From Alphaproteobacteria bacterium bin52 (lineage in GTDB: Bacteria; Pseudomonadota; Alphaproteobacteria; Thalassobaculales; Thalassobaculaceae), in contig MPMT01000033.1 of the NCBI GenBank assembly GCA_002238645.1, forward strand, positions 1 through 51,065: 51,065 nt of DNA. Reading direction: 5' to 3'. This document shows, piece after piece, positions 8,431 through 16,061 of this stretch; the stretch's first letter is position 1, and each line of letters begins with the position of its first letter. Under the pieces are notes generated by a model that saw only the letters and a list, made by a program, of their open reading frames with translations, did not search any database and was not told where the DNA came from. The position numbers and the translations under genes are program-made.

Positions 8431-9552
8431 ATGGCAACGCCGGAACAGAAAACCGTCGTCAGCAGCTGGAACGAGTGGGACCGGTTGCGCCATGTCATCG
8501 TGGGCCGGGCCGACGGAAGCTGCATCCCGCCCGCCGAACCGGCCCTTGATGCCAAGGTACCGGAAGACAGTGACATGCGCGGGCTGCACGGACCACGGCC
8601 CGCCGACACCGTCGCGCGAGCCAACGAACTGCTGGACCGGTTCTGTGACCAGCTGCACGCCCGCGGCATCGTGGTCGACCGACCGACACCGATCGACTTC
8701 AACCAGCCGGTCGCAACCCCGGACTGGGAAACCGGGACCATGTTTGGCTGCATGCCGCCGCGCGACGTGCTGTTGACCGTGGGCAAGGAGATCCTCGAGG
8801 CAACCATGTCCTACCGGTGCCGGTGGTTCGAATACCTGTGCTACCGGCCGCTGCTCCAGCGCTACTACCTTGAGGACCCGGGGATGCGGCACGAAGCGGC
8901 TCCGAAACCCCGACTGACCGACGCGGACTACAGGCCCGATTATCTTTCCGGCGACATCGGCATCGCCAGGCGGCTGGAATGGACCGCGGCACGACACTTC
9001 GTGACCACGGAGGTGGAACCGCTGTTCGACGCCGCCGACGTCCTGCGATTCGGCAGGGATCTCGTGGTCCAGCACGGGTTCACCACCAACATGAAGGGAA
9101 TTGACTGGCTGCAGCGGCACTTCCCGGATCACAGGGTTCACGCCGTGAACTTTCCGGGCGACCCGTACCCGATCCACATCGATGCCACCTTCACGCCGAT
9201 CCGGCCCGGACTGATCCTGAACAACCCGCAGCGCCGTCTGCCCGAGGAACAGCGCCGGATGTTCGAGCGCAACGACTGGGAAATCGTCGACGCTGCCCAG
9301 CCGGCCCACAACGAACCGCCGCCGCTGTGCTACTCGTCGGTGTGGCTGTCAATGAACGTGCTGGTGCTCGATCCGAAAACGGTGTGCGTCGAGAAGTCCG
9401 AAGTCTACCAGGCGGAACAGCTCGACCGGCTCGGCATGGAGGTGGTCGAGGTCGAGTTGCGTGATGCCTACGCCTTCGGCGGCGGCCTGCACTGCTGCAC
9501 CGCCGACGTCAGGCGCGACGGCGAGCGGGAGGACTACTTCCCGGTGCAGTAG
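8431..9552 (+). CDS. Glycine amidinotransferase (AGAT) homologue
   Basis: Amidinotransferases move the guanidino group of arginine to an amine acceptor, such as glycine in creatine synthesis or an inosamine in aminoglycoside synthesis. This 373-residue protein matches the AGAT pattern closely: EPLFDAADVLRFGRD at about 196-210, PIHIDATF with H249, WLSMNVL at 305-311, and GGGLHCCTADVRR with the catalytic cysteine at C355. The cysteine, histidine and aspartate positions of the catalytic triad are therefore kept. GGAGG at 8418-8422 supports the ATG at 8431. It lies downstream of the alcohol dehydrogenase and converges on the cupin gene. A guanidino osmolyte or a specialised metabolite is possible; the acceptor is unknown. 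Confidence 0.85.
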   Translation: MATPEQKTVVSSWNEWDRLRHVIVGRADGSCIPPAEPALDAKVPEDSDMRGLHGPRPADTVARANELLDRFCDQLHARGIVVDRPTPIDFNQPVATPDWETGTMFGCMPPRDVLLTVGKEILEATMSYRCRWFEYLCYRPLLQRYYLEDPGMRHEAAPKPRLTDADYRPDYLSGDIGIARRLEWTAARHFVTTEVEPLFDAADVLRFGRDLVVQHGFTTNMKGIDWLQRHFPDHRVHAVNFPGDPYPIHIDATFTPIRPGLILNNPQRRLPEEQRRMFERNDWEIVDAAQPAHNEPPPLCYSSVWLSMNVLVLDPKTVCVEKSEVYQAEQLDRLGMEVVEVELRDAYAFGGGLHCCTADVRRDGEREDYFPVQ

Positions 9553-9554
9553 CC

Positions 9555-10145
9555 TCACGCGCCGGTCCACAGCATCCACATGGCGAGCAGCGGCACCGGT
9601 CCGGCCCGCATGGCGTGCCAGATGTTCGCCACATTGTGGACGGTCTCGCCGGAGGCACGTTCGAACCACTCGCCATGGTGCTGCCGCCAGCAACCGGCGC
9701 TCAGCACCAGATAGCCCTCCTCCGGCGGATGGCGGTGGTCCGGGTAGGTCACCCGGGGCGCAACCAGGCTGACCCCCAGCCGGACGTCGCGGTGTTCCTC
9801 GAGACCCCCGGCACCGACAAGCACGGCATTGGCGTGGCCGTCCGGAAACCCCGGGTCGCTGTACGCGATACCCTCGCGCCGCTTCCAGGCCAGCCGTGGC
9901 GCCAGCCCGGCCAGGCAGTCCGCCAGTTCCTGTACGGCTCCCGGAGCCGCAGCGCCGAGCGCCTTGTCAAGGTGGCGGCAGACCGGGATGGTTTCGGGTT
10001 CAAGCGACCGGTTGGGCCGGCCCGGCGTCGCAAGCGCGTCATGGCTGCGATCAAACAGTCCCCTGACCGCTCCGGTCGCGGACGCGCAGGCGACACGGTG
10101 CGCTTCGAGAAGTCGTGTGATCTCGGGATCTCGTGACACCGCCAT
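9555..10145 (-). CDS. Cupin-fold DMSP lyase family protein (DddQ/DddL-like)
   Basis: About 196 residues with a C-terminal cupin. Metal ligands fit H137-x-H139-x3-E143 in YPDHRHPPEEGYLVLS, a tyrosine at Y145 and a later histidine at H177 in the WHAMR segment. The same spacing (HxHxxxExY, then His 38 residues on) is what I recall for DMSP lyase DddK, and the segment order LAWKRR...RLGVSLVAP...YPDHRHP...PLLAMWMLW fits the dimethylsulfoniopropionate lyase family. Such enzymes cleave DMSP to dimethyl sulfide and acrylate. The start is uncertain: ATG at 10145 has GGGGAG almost touching it, while GTG at 10139 has better spacing. The opposite-strand stop lies 2 bases away. Activity is inference. Confidence 0.68.
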   Translation of the reverse strand: MAVSRDPEITRLLEAHRVACASATGAVRGLFDRSHDALATPGRPNRSLEPETIPVCRHLDKALGAAAPGAVQELADCLAGLAPRLAWKRREGIAYSDPGFPDGHANAVLVGAGGLEEHRDVRLGVSLVAPRVTYPDHRHPPEEGYLVLSAGCWRQHHGEWFERASGETVHNVANIWHAMRAGPVPLLAMWMLWTGA

Positions 10146-10205
10146 GCTCCCCGTCTGACCGTTGCCATGATGACCTGTCGGCGCCGTTCCCGGCAACCCG
10201 CACGG

Positions 10206-10235
10206 TTGACAGGACGGCGACGGTTCCGGTACGTG
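10206..10235 (+). promoter_or_regulatory. Probable tRNA-Val promoter
   Basis: A perfect TTGACA at 10206-10211 is followed after 18 bases by TACGTG (10230-10235), and the tRNA begins 15 bases later. The -35 box is strong and the -10 box weak, a common pattern for stable-RNA genes in GC-rich alphaproteobacteria. Confidence 0.45.
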
Positions 10236-10249
10236 CCGTGCTCCAGCGT

Positions 10250-10324
10250 GGGCGCGTAGCTCAGCGGGAGAGCACTCGCCTCACACGCGAGGGGTCGCTG
10301 GTTCAATCCCAGCCGCGCCCACCA
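10250..10324 (+). tRNA. tRNA-Val(CAC)
   Basis: The cloverleaf folds directly from the sequence. The acceptor arm is GGGCGCG paired with CGCGCCC, and the D arm lies in GCTCAGCGGGAGAGC. The anticodon stem CTCGC/GCGAG encloses the loop CTCACAC, giving anticodon CAC for valine (GUG). The T arm GCTGG/CCAGC holds loop TTCAATC. Discriminator A and an encoded CCA end the 75-base gene. It stands alone between the cupin gene (divergent) and the PhyH gene. Confidence 0.96.
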
Positions 10325-10660
10325 TCGCTGGCTCCGCTGCCGCGAAACGCACCCGGGCCGGAAACCCCGCCCGACGCCGTCATGACCGTGACCGGTCCTC
10401 CGACCACCCACCGCTCCCGGGGGCGGTATTGACACCCGGTGTCCGGAGGCGCCCGGAATGTCTGCGGCCGGCATGGCAGGCAAACCGACCTGGTTGAATG
10501 CATCTTGCGCAGCACTGCCGCGGCCCGGTCCGCATGTGGACGCGGATACCGGTCAGCGACGAGGCTCGGCATTACCGTGTCGCGGCGCCGGCCGTCTTGA
10601 CGCGACTGCGGCCGGGAGCGCAGGCTGTCACCTCACCGGGAACCGAAGCGGAACGGAGCC
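10325..10660 (+). other. Spacer between tRNA-Val and the PhyH gene
   Basis: No protein-like frame is visible. ACCGCT/GGGCGGT around 10409-10427 can form a short GC-rich hairpin that might end the tRNA transcript, but no T-run follows. A TTGACA at 10429-10434 has no convincing -10 partner at the right distance. The promoter for the PhyH operon is probably in this stretch but I cannot place it. Confidence 0.35.
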
Positions 10661-11689
10661 ATGATCGAGATGCAGACCTTTCGCGATTCAACCGCACTCG
10701 TGTCCAACGGCCAGGCCCTGAGGGCCCGGCTCGAGGAAGACGGGTACCTGTTCCTGCGCGGTCTGTTCCCGGCCGGGGAAATTCTGGGGGTTCGCCGCCG
10801 GTTGCTGCAGAAGGCTGCCGCGGGCGGCTGGCTTGATCCCGACCACGATGTCGATGACGCCATCGCGCTTCCTTCCGCCGCCTGCAAGGATCCGGAGGAA
10901 CGCTACATGCGGGTGTTCCGCGGGTTGTGGGCCGACGAGGAACTGCACCGGTTGCGCACCCATCCGAACGTGATCGGCCTGTTCGCGCGCATCTTCGGGG
11001 AGGCACCGCTCGCGCACCCGATGTTCGTGCAGCGCAACATCTTTCCCCAGCGCCACGACTTCGACTTTACCACCGGCATGCACCAGGACAAGGTGCACAT
11101 CGGCGGCGCCACCAACCAGGCGCTCTGGGTGCCCATTGGAGACTGTCCCCGCGAGAAGGGGGCGCTCGCCGTCGCCGCGGGATCGCATCGGGCCGGAGTG
11201 CTCGAGACGCGGGTCGGGTCCGGGGCGGGCGGCATGGACATCAGTGTTCCCGTCCCCGGGACGTGGGTAACCGGCGACTTTCGCGCCGGCGACGCGCTGG
11301 TCTTCTCCGACACCACCGTTCACCAGGCGCTGCCAAACCGCACCCGCGAATTGCGCCAGTCATTCGATGCGCGCTACCAGCCAGCTTCCTGGCCGATCGC
11401 GAAACCCAACATGGACCCCTATCCCGGCAATGGCAGCTGGGAGGAGGTCTACGCCGGCTGGGAAAACACGGACCAGGCCTGGTACTGGCGCGACCTCGAT
11501 CCGGTGGTGATACCCTACGACACCAGCCACTACGAGCGCCGGGACCGCATGGCCTTCGACATGGCGGAACGCGGCGAGCTGACCGCGCGGGACGCGCTGC
11601 TGCGGATCGTCCAGCGCGACGCAAATCCCGACAAACGGGCCCGGGCAACCGAACTCCTGGAAAGTCTCGACGCACGGACCACGCAGTAG
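10661..11689 (+). CDS. Phytanoyl-CoA dioxygenase (PhyH) family protein
   Basis: Fe(II)/2-oxoglutarate-dependent oxygenase of 342 residues. The iron ligands are visible as H141-Q-D143 in GMHQDKVHIGG and H221 in TVHQALPNRT, with an arginine about 11 residues later in LRQSFDARYQ suited to bind 2-oxoglutarate. The N-terminal LEEDGYLFLRGLF is the usual opening of the family. These enzymes hydroxylate diverse small molecules (ectoine and halogenated metabolites among them), so the substrate is open. The ATG at 10661 has GGAG only three bases upstream; ATG at 10670 is an alternative. It leads a tight run: the 2Fe-2S gene begins 10 bases after its stop. Confidence 0.88.
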   Translation: MIEMQTFRDSTALVSNGQALRARLEEDGYLFLRGLFPAGEILGVRRRLLQKAAAGGWLDPDHDVDDAIALPSAACKDPEERYMRVFRGLWADEELHRLRTHPNVIGLFARIFGEAPLAHPMFVQRNIFPQRHDFDFTTGMHQDKVHIGGATNQALWVPIGDCPREKGALAVAAGSHRAGVLETRVGSGAGGMDISVPVPGTWVTGDFRAGDALVFSDTTVHQALPNRTRELRQSFDARYQPASWPIAKPNMDPYPGNGSWEEVYAGWENTDQAWYWRDLDPVVIPYDTSHYERRDRMAFDMAERGELTARDALLRIVQRDANPDKRARATELLESLDARTTQ

Positions 11690-11699
11690 CAGCCCGGTC

Positions 11700-12146
11700 A
11701 TGGCCGGTACCTGGGACCTCGAGGTCAACGGCCAGGCCCATGTGATCCAGGCCGAGGGGTCCGAACCCCTGTTGCACGTGCTTCGCGATCACCTCGGTCT
11801 CAAGGGCGCGCGCTACGGCTGCGGGCTCGAACAATGCGGCGCCTGCATGGTGCTCGTCGACGGGGACCCGGTTCATGCCTGTACCCGGCGCCTGGACTCG
11901 ACCGCAGGTCACCGCGTGACAACCGTCGAGGGGCTCGACGCACCCGGGCTCCTTGCTGCCTTTCTCGGGGAACAGGCCGGCCAGTGCGGCTATTGCCTCT
12001 CCGGCATCCTGGTCTCGGTCAAGGCCCTGCTCGATCGCACCCCGAACCCGGACCGGGCGACAATTGCCGCAGCTCTCGCACCGCACCTGTGCAGGTGCGG
12101 TGTCCATGCGCGGATCCTGCGCGCGGTGGCGAAGGCGGCGGCGTGA
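11700..12146 (+). CDS. (2Fe-2S)-binding subunit of a molybdenum hydroxylase
   Basis: Small iron-sulfur subunit of the xanthine dehydrogenase/aldehyde oxidase family, 148 residues. The N-terminal plant-type ferredoxin cluster uses C41, C46, C49 and C61 (GCGLEQCGAC...C); the C-terminal four-helix domain carries C96, C99, C131 and C133 (QCGYC...CRC). It passes electrons from the molybdenum site to an acceptor. Its stop overlaps the start of the molybdenum subunit by four bases (GTGA), so the two are made together. No FAD-binding medium subunit gene is adjacent, matching the two-subunit isoquinoline/nicotinate-type enzymes that hand electrons to a cytochrome or another carrier. Confidence 0.93.
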   Translation: MAGTWDLEVNGQAHVIQAEGSEPLLHVLRDHLGLKGARYGCGLEQCGACMVLVDGDPVHACTRRLDSTAGHRVTTVEGLDAPGLLAAFLGEQAGQCGYCLSGILVSVKALLDRTPNPDRATIAAALAPHLCRCGVHARILRAVAKAAA

Positions 12147-14203
12147 GCCAGAGCCTCGCCCGCAATCCGCAGCTTGGACAGTGGATCCGGTTTCTCGAAC
12201 ATGACCGCGTCCGGATCGCGACCGGAAAGGTGGAACTCGGTCAGGGCATCGTGACGGCACTTGCCCAGATCGCGGCCGAGGAACTCGACCTTGATCCGGA
12301 CCAGGTCGTGATGCTGTCCGGTTCCTCAGACAACGGTCCGGATGAACTCTACACTACGTCGAGCCTGTCGATCATGGACTCCGGTTCAGCCATCCGCCAG
12401 GTCACGGCGGAGATGCGGGCCCTGCTGGTCGAACGGGCGGCGAGACGGCTGAACTGCGCACCGGACGATCTCGGGATCGAACGGGGTCACTTTCACATCG
12501 CCGGCGAGAGCACCGGCCAGAGCTACTGGACCGTGACCGAGCCCGGCGACCTCGAACGCGAGGCAGACGGGACCGCACCGGTCAAGCCGCACGCGTCCTA
12601 CCGCATCGTCGGCCGCCCCGTGCCCCGCCGCGACCTGCCGGTCAAGCTCGCCGGCGGCGGCTTCATTCACGACCTGGACGAGCCGGGAATGCTGCATGCC
12701 CGCATCCTGCGCCAGCCGGGGTACTCGGCAAGACTGGCCGGCATTGACGGGATCGGGGATCACGTGCGCATCGGCAACTTCCTTGCGGTCCTTGGCGACA
12801 ACCCGCATGCGGCCGAGCAGGCGGCGAAGCGCGCGCGCGTCCGCTGGACCGGGGAACGCGAACTCGACCCGACGCGGGTTGATGCCTACCAGTTGCTCGA
12901 CCTGCCCTCACGGGATCACCACATCGGCGCCGACTTCGCCGACACCGCCCACGACAACGAGCTCACCGTGTCCCGGCCCTACATCGCCCACGCCTCTCTG
13001 GGGCCGTCCTGTGCGCTTGCGCAGTACCGCGACGGACATCTCACCGTCTGGTCCCATGGCCAGGGCATGCATCCGCTGCGGCACTCGCTTGCCCGCGCAC
13101 TCGATCTTGCCCCGGAAGCCATCTCGACCATTCACGTCGACGGCGCCGGATGCTACGGGCACAACGGTGCGGACGACGCGGCACTTGACGCGGCACTGGT
13201 TGCCATGGCCCGGCCGGGCCGCCGGGTGCGCGTGGCCTGGAGCCGGGAGGACGAGTTCGGATACGAACCGCTCGGAACGGCGATGGTGGTGCGGGTCTCT
13301 GCCGCGGTAGATTCCGCCGGACGACCGGTCGACTGGACGACCCGGATCTGGAGCGGACCGCATGTCAACCGGCCGGGAACCACCTCGGGACACTTGCTGG
13401 CCCGGGAAGCACTTCCCGACCCGCCCCCGCAACCGGTTCCGACTGACCCGCCGTTGTCGCGCGGCGGCGGCGCCACCCGTAACGCGATCCCGCTCTACAA
13501 CGTCGGTGCACACCGCATCTGCTGGCATCTTGTTGCCCGAACGCCAGTGCGCACCTCGGCCCTGCGCGGACTTGGCGCGGTTCCCAACGTGGTTGCGATC
13601 GAGGCTTTTCTCGACAAGCTTGCCGCCGCGGCCTCACTCGATCCCGTGGAATACCGGCTCGCGCTGCTCGAGGACGAACGGGCGCGCCGGGTCCTCCGCG
13701 AAGTCCGTGACCGTGCCCGACGGGAGCCGGGTCAAGGCCTGGGTTTCGGGTTTGCGCGCTACAAGAACATGGCTGCGTACGCCGCTGTCGCAGCGACGGT
13801 GACTGTCGACGAAGCGGTGAGGGTCGAGAAGATCTGGTGTGCGGCCGATGCGGGTCTCGTCATCAATCCCGACGGCGCCCTCAACCAGTTGGAGGGCGGT
13901 ATCGTCCAGGCGATGAGTTGGACCCTGCACGAGGAGGTCCGTTTCGATGCGCACGGTGTCGCCAGCCTCGATTGGGACAGCTACCCGATCCTGCGGTTCG
14001 ACGAAATACCGGAGATCGACGCCTGGCTGACCGGACCGCGGGACCAGCCGGCGCTCGGGGTCGGAGAGTGCACGGTCGGCCCGACGGCAGCGGCGCTGTG
14101 CAACGCCGCGGCCGACGCTCTGGGCGTGCGCATCCTCGACATGCCGCTGACACGTGACCGGATTGTTGCCGCCCTGCTTGCCGGCGACGACCCGGCGCCA
14201 TGA
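12143..14203 (+). CDS. Molybdopterin-binding subunit of a xanthine dehydrogenase-family hydroxylase
   Basis: Large catalytic subunit, 686 residues from a GTG that overlaps the preceding stop. The TGKVELGQGIVTALAQIAAEEL segment near residue 30 and the central GHNGADDAALDAAL loop belong to the molybdopterin cytosine dinucleotide-binding region; the catalytic glutamate is E642 in LGVGECTVGP. No twin-arginine or signal peptide precedes it, so a cytoplasmic enzyme is likely unless the partner supplies transport. Family members hydroxylate N-heterocycles or aldehydes with water as oxygen source. The substrate is unknown; the neighbouring PhyH and LLM oxygenases suggest a multi-step oxidation of one compound. 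Confidence 0.9.
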   Translation: MSQSLARNPQLGQWIRFLEHDRVRIATGKVELGQGIVTALAQIAAEELDLDPDQVVMLSGSSDNGPDELYTTSSLSIMDSGSAIRQVTAEMRALLVERAARRLNCAPDDLGIERGHFHIAGESTGQSYWTVTEPGDLEREADGTAPVKPHASYRIVGRPVPRRDLPVKLAGGGFIHDLDEPGMLHARILRQPGYSARLAGIDGIGDHVRIGNFLAVLGDNPHAAEQAAKRARVRWTGERELDPTRVDAYQLLDLPSRDHHIGADFADTAHDNELTVSRPYIAHASLGPSCALAQYRDGHLTVWSHGQGMHPLRHSLARALDLAPEAISTIHVDGAGCYGHNGADDAALDAALVAMARPGRRVRVAWSREDEFGYEPLGTAMVVRVSAAVDSAGRPVDWTTRIWSGPHVNRPGTTSGHLLAREALPDPPPQPVPTDPPLSRGGGATRNAIPLYNVGAHRICWHLVARTPVRTSALRGLGAVPNVVAIEAFLDKLAAAASLDPVEYRLALLEDERARRVLREVRDRARREPGQGLGFGFARYKNMAAYAAVAATVTVDEAVRVEKIWCAADAGLVINPDGALNQLEGGIVQAMSWTLHEEVRFDAHGVASLDWDSYPILRFDEIPEIDAWLTGPRDQPALGVGECTVGPTAAALCNAAADALGVRILDMPLTRDRIVAALLAGDDPAP

Positions 14204-14236
14204 TCGCCTGACCGTCACTCCCACGGAGCACCCCGG

Positions 14237-15253
14237 ATGAGCATGCAGATCGGCATCATGCTGCGCGGACAGTATCCCAATGGCGCCGACATGGCGGCCG
14301 GGTCGGATGAACTCATCGCCCAGGCGCGGTTCGCCGACCGGTTGGGCTACGCCTCGATCACCAAGGGGTCGCACTACTCGACCGACGGCTACCAGGCACT
14401 TCAGCAGCTACCGCTGCTGGCGCGACTGTCGGGCGAAGTCACGCGGGCCCGGCTCAATGCCGGCATCGTCCTGTTGCCCCTGCACAAGCCACTCGATATC
14501 GCAGAGCAGCTGGCGACCATCGACATCCTCTCGCACGGTCGGCTGATCTTCGGAGTCGGGATCGGCTACAGGGACGTGGAGTTCCATGCCTTCGGAACGG
14601 AGCGGCGGTATCGCGGCCGACGTACGGACGAGAACCTGGTCGCGATTCGCCGCCTGTGGACGGAAGACCGCGTCACCATGAAGGGCAGCCACTTCTCGCT
14701 GGAAGACGCGGTGTGCAATCCGAAGCCGTTGCAGCGGCCGCATCCGCCGATCTGGGTCGGCGCCAATGCCGATGTCGCGTTGCGCCGGGCGGTGGCGCTC
14801 GGAACCTGCTGGTACATCAACCCGCACAACACCATCTCCACCCTGGTACGCCAGGTCGACCTCTACCGGCGGATGCTGGACGACGCCGGCAAGCCGTTTC
14901 CGGAAGAGCTTCCCATGCGGCGCGAGGCCTTCGTGGCCCGGACCCGCGCCGAGGCGGTCCGCCTGGCCGGTCCGTTCGTCGCCCGCAAGTACGCGAGCTA
15001 CCACGCGACCGGCCAGAGCGACGAGCTGCCCGACAGCGAGACGCTTGCCGGCGACTTCGACGATCTGGTCGGTGACCGGTTCCTGATCGGAACACCCGAC
15101 GAGGTCGCGGCCGCCATGCTCGACATCAACCGGCGACTCGGCGTGAACCACCTGATCCTGTCGATGGAGTGGGCCGGCATGGAGCCCTCGGTTGCGCGCG
15201 ACTGCATGCAGCTGATGGCCGAGGAGGTGATCCCCGTGGTCAGGAGCGACTGA
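14237..15253 (+). CDS. LLM class flavin-dependent oxidoreductase
   Basis: Luciferase-like monooxygenase of 338 residues. It has the family's LNAGIVLLPLHKPLDIAEQLATID strand-helix, the GRLIFGVGIGYRDVEF phosphate-binding region and the RPHPPIWVGANAD motif. Members use FMNH2 or F420 and often cleave or oxidise small organics. GGAG eight bases before ATG 14237 supports the start. It follows the molybdenum subunit by 33 bases and probably ends that transcript; its last 14 bases overlap the convergent gph gene. Whether a flavin reductase partner exists elsewhere cannot be seen. Confidence 0.9.
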   Translation: MSMQIGIMLRGQYPNGADMAAGSDELIAQARFADRLGYASITKGSHYSTDGYQALQQLPLLARLSGEVTRARLNAGIVLLPLHKPLDIAEQLATIDILSHGRLIFGVGIGYRDVEFHAFGTERRYRGRRTDENLVAIRRLWTEDRVTMKGSHFSLEDAVCNPKPLQRPHPPIWVGANADVALRRAVALGTCWYINPHNTISTLVRQVDLYRRMLDDAGKPFPEELPMRREAFVARTRAEAVRLAGPFVARKYASYHATGQSDELPDSETLAGDFDDLVGDRFLIGTPDEVAAAMLDINRRLGVNHLILSMEWAGMEPSVARDCMQLMAEEVIPVVRSD

Positions 15254-15890
15254 CGAACGCGGGCAGATCGGACATCCGCGTAATCCGGGGGACGTCCGGA
15301 ACGGCCTCGGGATCACCGTAGCCATAGGTAACGAGGACGCAGCGGACACCGGCCGTCCGGGCCATTTCCGCGTCATGGGCACTGTCACCGACCATCAGCG
15401 CGTCCGAACGGTCGGCTCCGATTTCATCGAGTACCTGTTGCAGGTGGGCAGGAGCGGGTTTGCGTTCGGCGACCCGGTCACCCCCGAGCACGCAGCGGAA
15501 CCGGGATATCAGCCCGAGCCGCGACAGGATCCGTTCGGCAATCGCCTGATGCTTGTTGGTGCACACGGCAAGAACGCAACCCCGGGCCCCGAGCGCCTCC
15601 AGGGTCCCGCTCACCCCCGGATAGACCCGGGACAGGGTGGCCGGGTCACGAGCATAGTCGTCGACGAAGGCATCGACCGCCTCCCGGAGCCCGGAACGAT
15701 TGGCGCGGCCGCCGGCCGCCGCCCATGCGCGCTCGACGAATGCGTCGATCCCGTCACCGATGAAGCCACGCGCCTGGACGGTATCAATCCGGCCAAGTCC
15801 CGCTGCCTGCAGCACCCGATTGACCGCGGCGCACATGTCAGGTGCGCTGTCGACGAGGGTTCCGTCCAGATCGAATACGACGAACTTCAC
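15240..15890 (-). CDS. gph: HAD-family phosphatase, probable phosphoglycolate phosphatase
   Basis: Haloacid dehalogenase-type hydrolase. Motif I is FDLDGTLVDS, motif II lies in CTNKHQ, motif III is the lysine in ERKPAPAHL and motif IV is VGDSAHDAEMA. The pattern and length (216 residues from GTG 15890) fit Gph, which removes phosphoglycolate formed by RuBisCO or by DNA 3'-end repair. The frame continues upstream but the conserved sequence begins at MKFVVFDLDG. The specific substrate within the family is not certain. It is convergent with the LLM gene and divergent from glmU. Confidence 0.82.
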   Translation of the reverse strand: MKFVVFDLDGTLVDSAPDMCAAVNRVLQAAGLGRIDTVQARGFIGDGIDAFVERAWAAAGGRANRSGLREAVDAFVDDYARDPATLSRVYPGVSGTLEALGARGCVLAVCTNKHQAIAERILSRLGLISRFRCVLGGDRVAERKPAPAHLQQVLDEIGADRSDALMVGDSAHDAEMARTAGVRCVLVTYGYGDPEAVPDVPRITRMSDLPAFVSRS

Positions 15891-15960
15891 GACCCCATTG
15901 CCCGCCCTTCTCCGTGGTCCCGCGCGCGGTCCGGGAAGAGACCGCCACGCGTGGCCCTGT

Positions 15961-15989
15961 TGCACGCGTATGACACCATTGGTAGCAAA
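15961..15989 (+). promoter_or_regulatory. Candidate glmU promoter
   Basis: TTGCAC at 15961-15966 and TAGCAA at 15984-15989 are separated by 17 bases, the ideal spacing for a housekeeping sigma factor. The glmU start is 72 bases downstream of the -10 box. No competing element was seen in the gph-glmU gap. Confidence 0.4.
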
Positions 15990-16061
15990 TGTTGATTATG
16001 GGGACACCCGGCTGCGTGGCATGGTCCCGCCATCCGTTTCCCGCGCTAAAGAGGCCAGGTC

